A stretch of DNA of 30,648 bases from GCA-002282575 sp964416645 (GTDB lineage Bacteria; Pseudomonadota; Gammaproteobacteria; Thiomicrospirales; Thiomicrospiraceae), in the NCBI GenBank assembly GCA_964416645.1, contig CAYQEZ010000021.1:1-30648 (forward strand). Reading direction: 5' to 3'. Numbering within the stretch: position 1 is the stretch's first letter; each line of letters starts with the position of its first letter. Positions 29,968 to 30,648 of the stretch are shown piece by piece. The translations under genes were made by a program, and so were the position numbers. The notes under the pieces are model-generated. The model ran no database searches. It had not been told where the DNA came from and saw nothing but the letters and a program-made list of their open reading frames with translations.

Positions 29968-30648
29968 TATTAATGACCCAATCCAAAAAATGATTCGTGA
30001 GACCTTGCTAAAAAAACACACAACAGAGCAGGTCGAAGCCATTTTATCTGGGTCAGTTCGATCCAGCAACAAACGAACACTGGTTAAAAGCAATAACGTT
30101 AAATCGACAACAGAATTACAGGATGTCTATGAGAAAAATGGGCAGTTAATCACTCCAGACCCCGATGTCATTAGACCACCCAAAGTAAACCCCACTACGG
30201 ATGCAATGCCCGCTTGTGCGGCTAATAAAAGAGGTGTTCCAAACGGCTTTTTGCGCTGTTCTCTATTTGGTGTTGTTGAAAAAGGTGAGCGCAAAGCACG
30301 AGAGATGACCAAGCTTTCATCTCAAGACGGTATAGAGATTTACCACAGTGGCTATCAACTTGACCAAGACGACCTCGACGCTTGGGCGACGCTTTGTCAT
30401 ATGTCTAGTTATTTCGGTACCGATACGTTAATTCGGTTTACGGGTTCTGAGTTTTTGAAGTCATTAGGAAAACAAACTGGTAAGTCTCAGTACGATTGGC
30501 TTATCAAATGCGCCATGCGTCTTCGTGCACAGTCTATTCGTATTAAGTCTGGACGTTACAGTTATGTTGGCGGTCTGGTGCGTAATTTCTATCATGATGA
30601 ACAGACAGGAGAATGGGTTGCTGAGATAGATTCATCGATTTCGGCGTT
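29957..30648 (+). CDS. TrfA-like replication initiation protein (partial, 3' end outside)
   Basis: An open frame that runs off the window after about 230 residues. After a variable N-terminus (about 1-80) comes a region matching IncP TrfA initiators: RGVPNGFLRCSLFGVVEKGE (about 92-111), a DGIEIYHSGYQLDQDDLDAW segment, and a winged-helix stretch including FTGSEFLKSLGKQTGKSQYD and WLIKCAMRLRAQSIRI. TrfA binds iterons and loads the host helicase, so the element may replicate autonomously after excision. The ATG at 29957 has GGTGGAG (29944-29950) upstream. It overlaps the DUF2857 gene by 11 bp. Iterons would be expected nearby, but none is evident in the visible part. Confidence 0.75.
   Translation, partial: MTIDINDPIQKMIRETLLKKHTTEQVEAILSGSVRSSNKRTLVKSNNVKSTTELQDVYEKNGQLITPDPDVIRPPKVNPTTDAMPACAANKRGVPNGFLRCSLFGVVEKGERKAREMTKLSSQDGIEIYHSGYQLDQDDLDAWATLCHMSSYFGTDTLIRFTGSEFLKSLGKQTGKSQYDWLIKCAMRLRAQSIRIKSGRYSYVGGLVRNFYHDEQTGEWVAEIDSSISA

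Larger units (their letters stand above)
26892..30648 (+). mobile_element. Leading end of an integrated conjugative or plasmid-like element (partial)
   Basis: From just upstream of parA to the window end, all genes belong to a partition and replication module (parA, parB, DUF2857, trfA-like), packed with 4-16 bp overlaps. This set is characteristic of integrative conjugative elements of the PFGI-1 and Tn4371 kinds and of some plasmids. The left edge is not resolved: the 135 bp between ypjD and parA (26880-27014) contain no tRNA, no integrase and no obvious direct repeat, only AT-rich sequence with TATAAT-like hexamers on both strands. The right end is outside the window. Confidence 0.7.

Noticed and set aside
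1..30648. CRISPR arrays, toxin-antitoxin pairs or a defence island
   Set aside because: No regularly spaced direct repeats, no cas-like or typical small toxin-antitoxin pairs were seen; the only nuclease is a NUC1-type enzyme without an adjacent inhibitor.

Overview
The window is chromosomal DNA of a gammaproteobacterium of moderate GC. The evidence is the gene content and order: suhB divergent from trmJ, then cysE-iscR-iscA; ndk-rlmN-rodZ-hisS-yfgM-bamB-der; and a tkt-gap-pgk-pyk-fba block. I cannot name the genus from sequence alone. The last ~3.7 kb looks like the leading edge of an integrated conjugative or plasmid-like element.

Layout. 1-3.5 kb: suhB (minus) faces away from trmJ-cysE, followed by iscR (with a near-consensus IscR type 1 site in its promoter) and iscA. 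The usual iscS-iscU-hscBA-fdx genes are absent here. 3.5-5.5 kb: a 149-bp MITE-like element separates iscA from a minus-strand group: a Pcm-type methyltransferase, Fe superoxide dismutase and a YcgL-domain protein. A second IscR-type-1-like sequence lies just upstream of sodB. 5.5-8.5 kb: an NDUFA9-like NAD(P)-binding protein translationally coupled to cca, then an OmpA-family protein with its own promoter and terminator. 8.6-15.8 kb: transketolase, GAPDH, phosphoglycerate kinase, pyruvate kinase and class II aldolase, all plus strand, with hairpins or terminators between several of them. 15.8-22.5 kb: a tightly packed run ndk-rlmN-rodZ-hisS-yfgM-bamB-der, covering nucleotide metabolism, rRNA/tRNA modification, aminoacylation, cell shape, envelope assembly and ribosome maturation. 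22.5-26.9 kb: a HAMP-less chemoreceptor-like protein, a second MITE copy (172 bp, inverted relative to the first), a membrane-anchored DRGH nuclease, and a minus-strand pair of a second inositol-monophosphatase-family protein and the cytochrome-assembly-like protein YpjD.

26.9-30.6 kb: where ffh is often found next to ypjD, there is instead an overlapping operon parA-parB-DUF2857-trfA-like (the last gene runs off the window). These genes match the partition/replication module of integrative conjugative elements of the PFGI-1/Tn4371 type or of a plasmid. No tRNA or integrase is visible at the junction.

The most notable points are the MITE pair (about 98% identical apart from one 23-bp indel, each with 17-bp imperfect terminal inverted repeats and its own 4-bp target duplication), the element junction at ypjD, the predicted IscR control of both iscR and sodB, the reduced iscR-iscA locus, a BamB precursor with a twin-arginine-like lipoprotein signal, and a RodZ with almost no periplasmic part. 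I found no convincing new defence system, CRISPR array or RNA gene.
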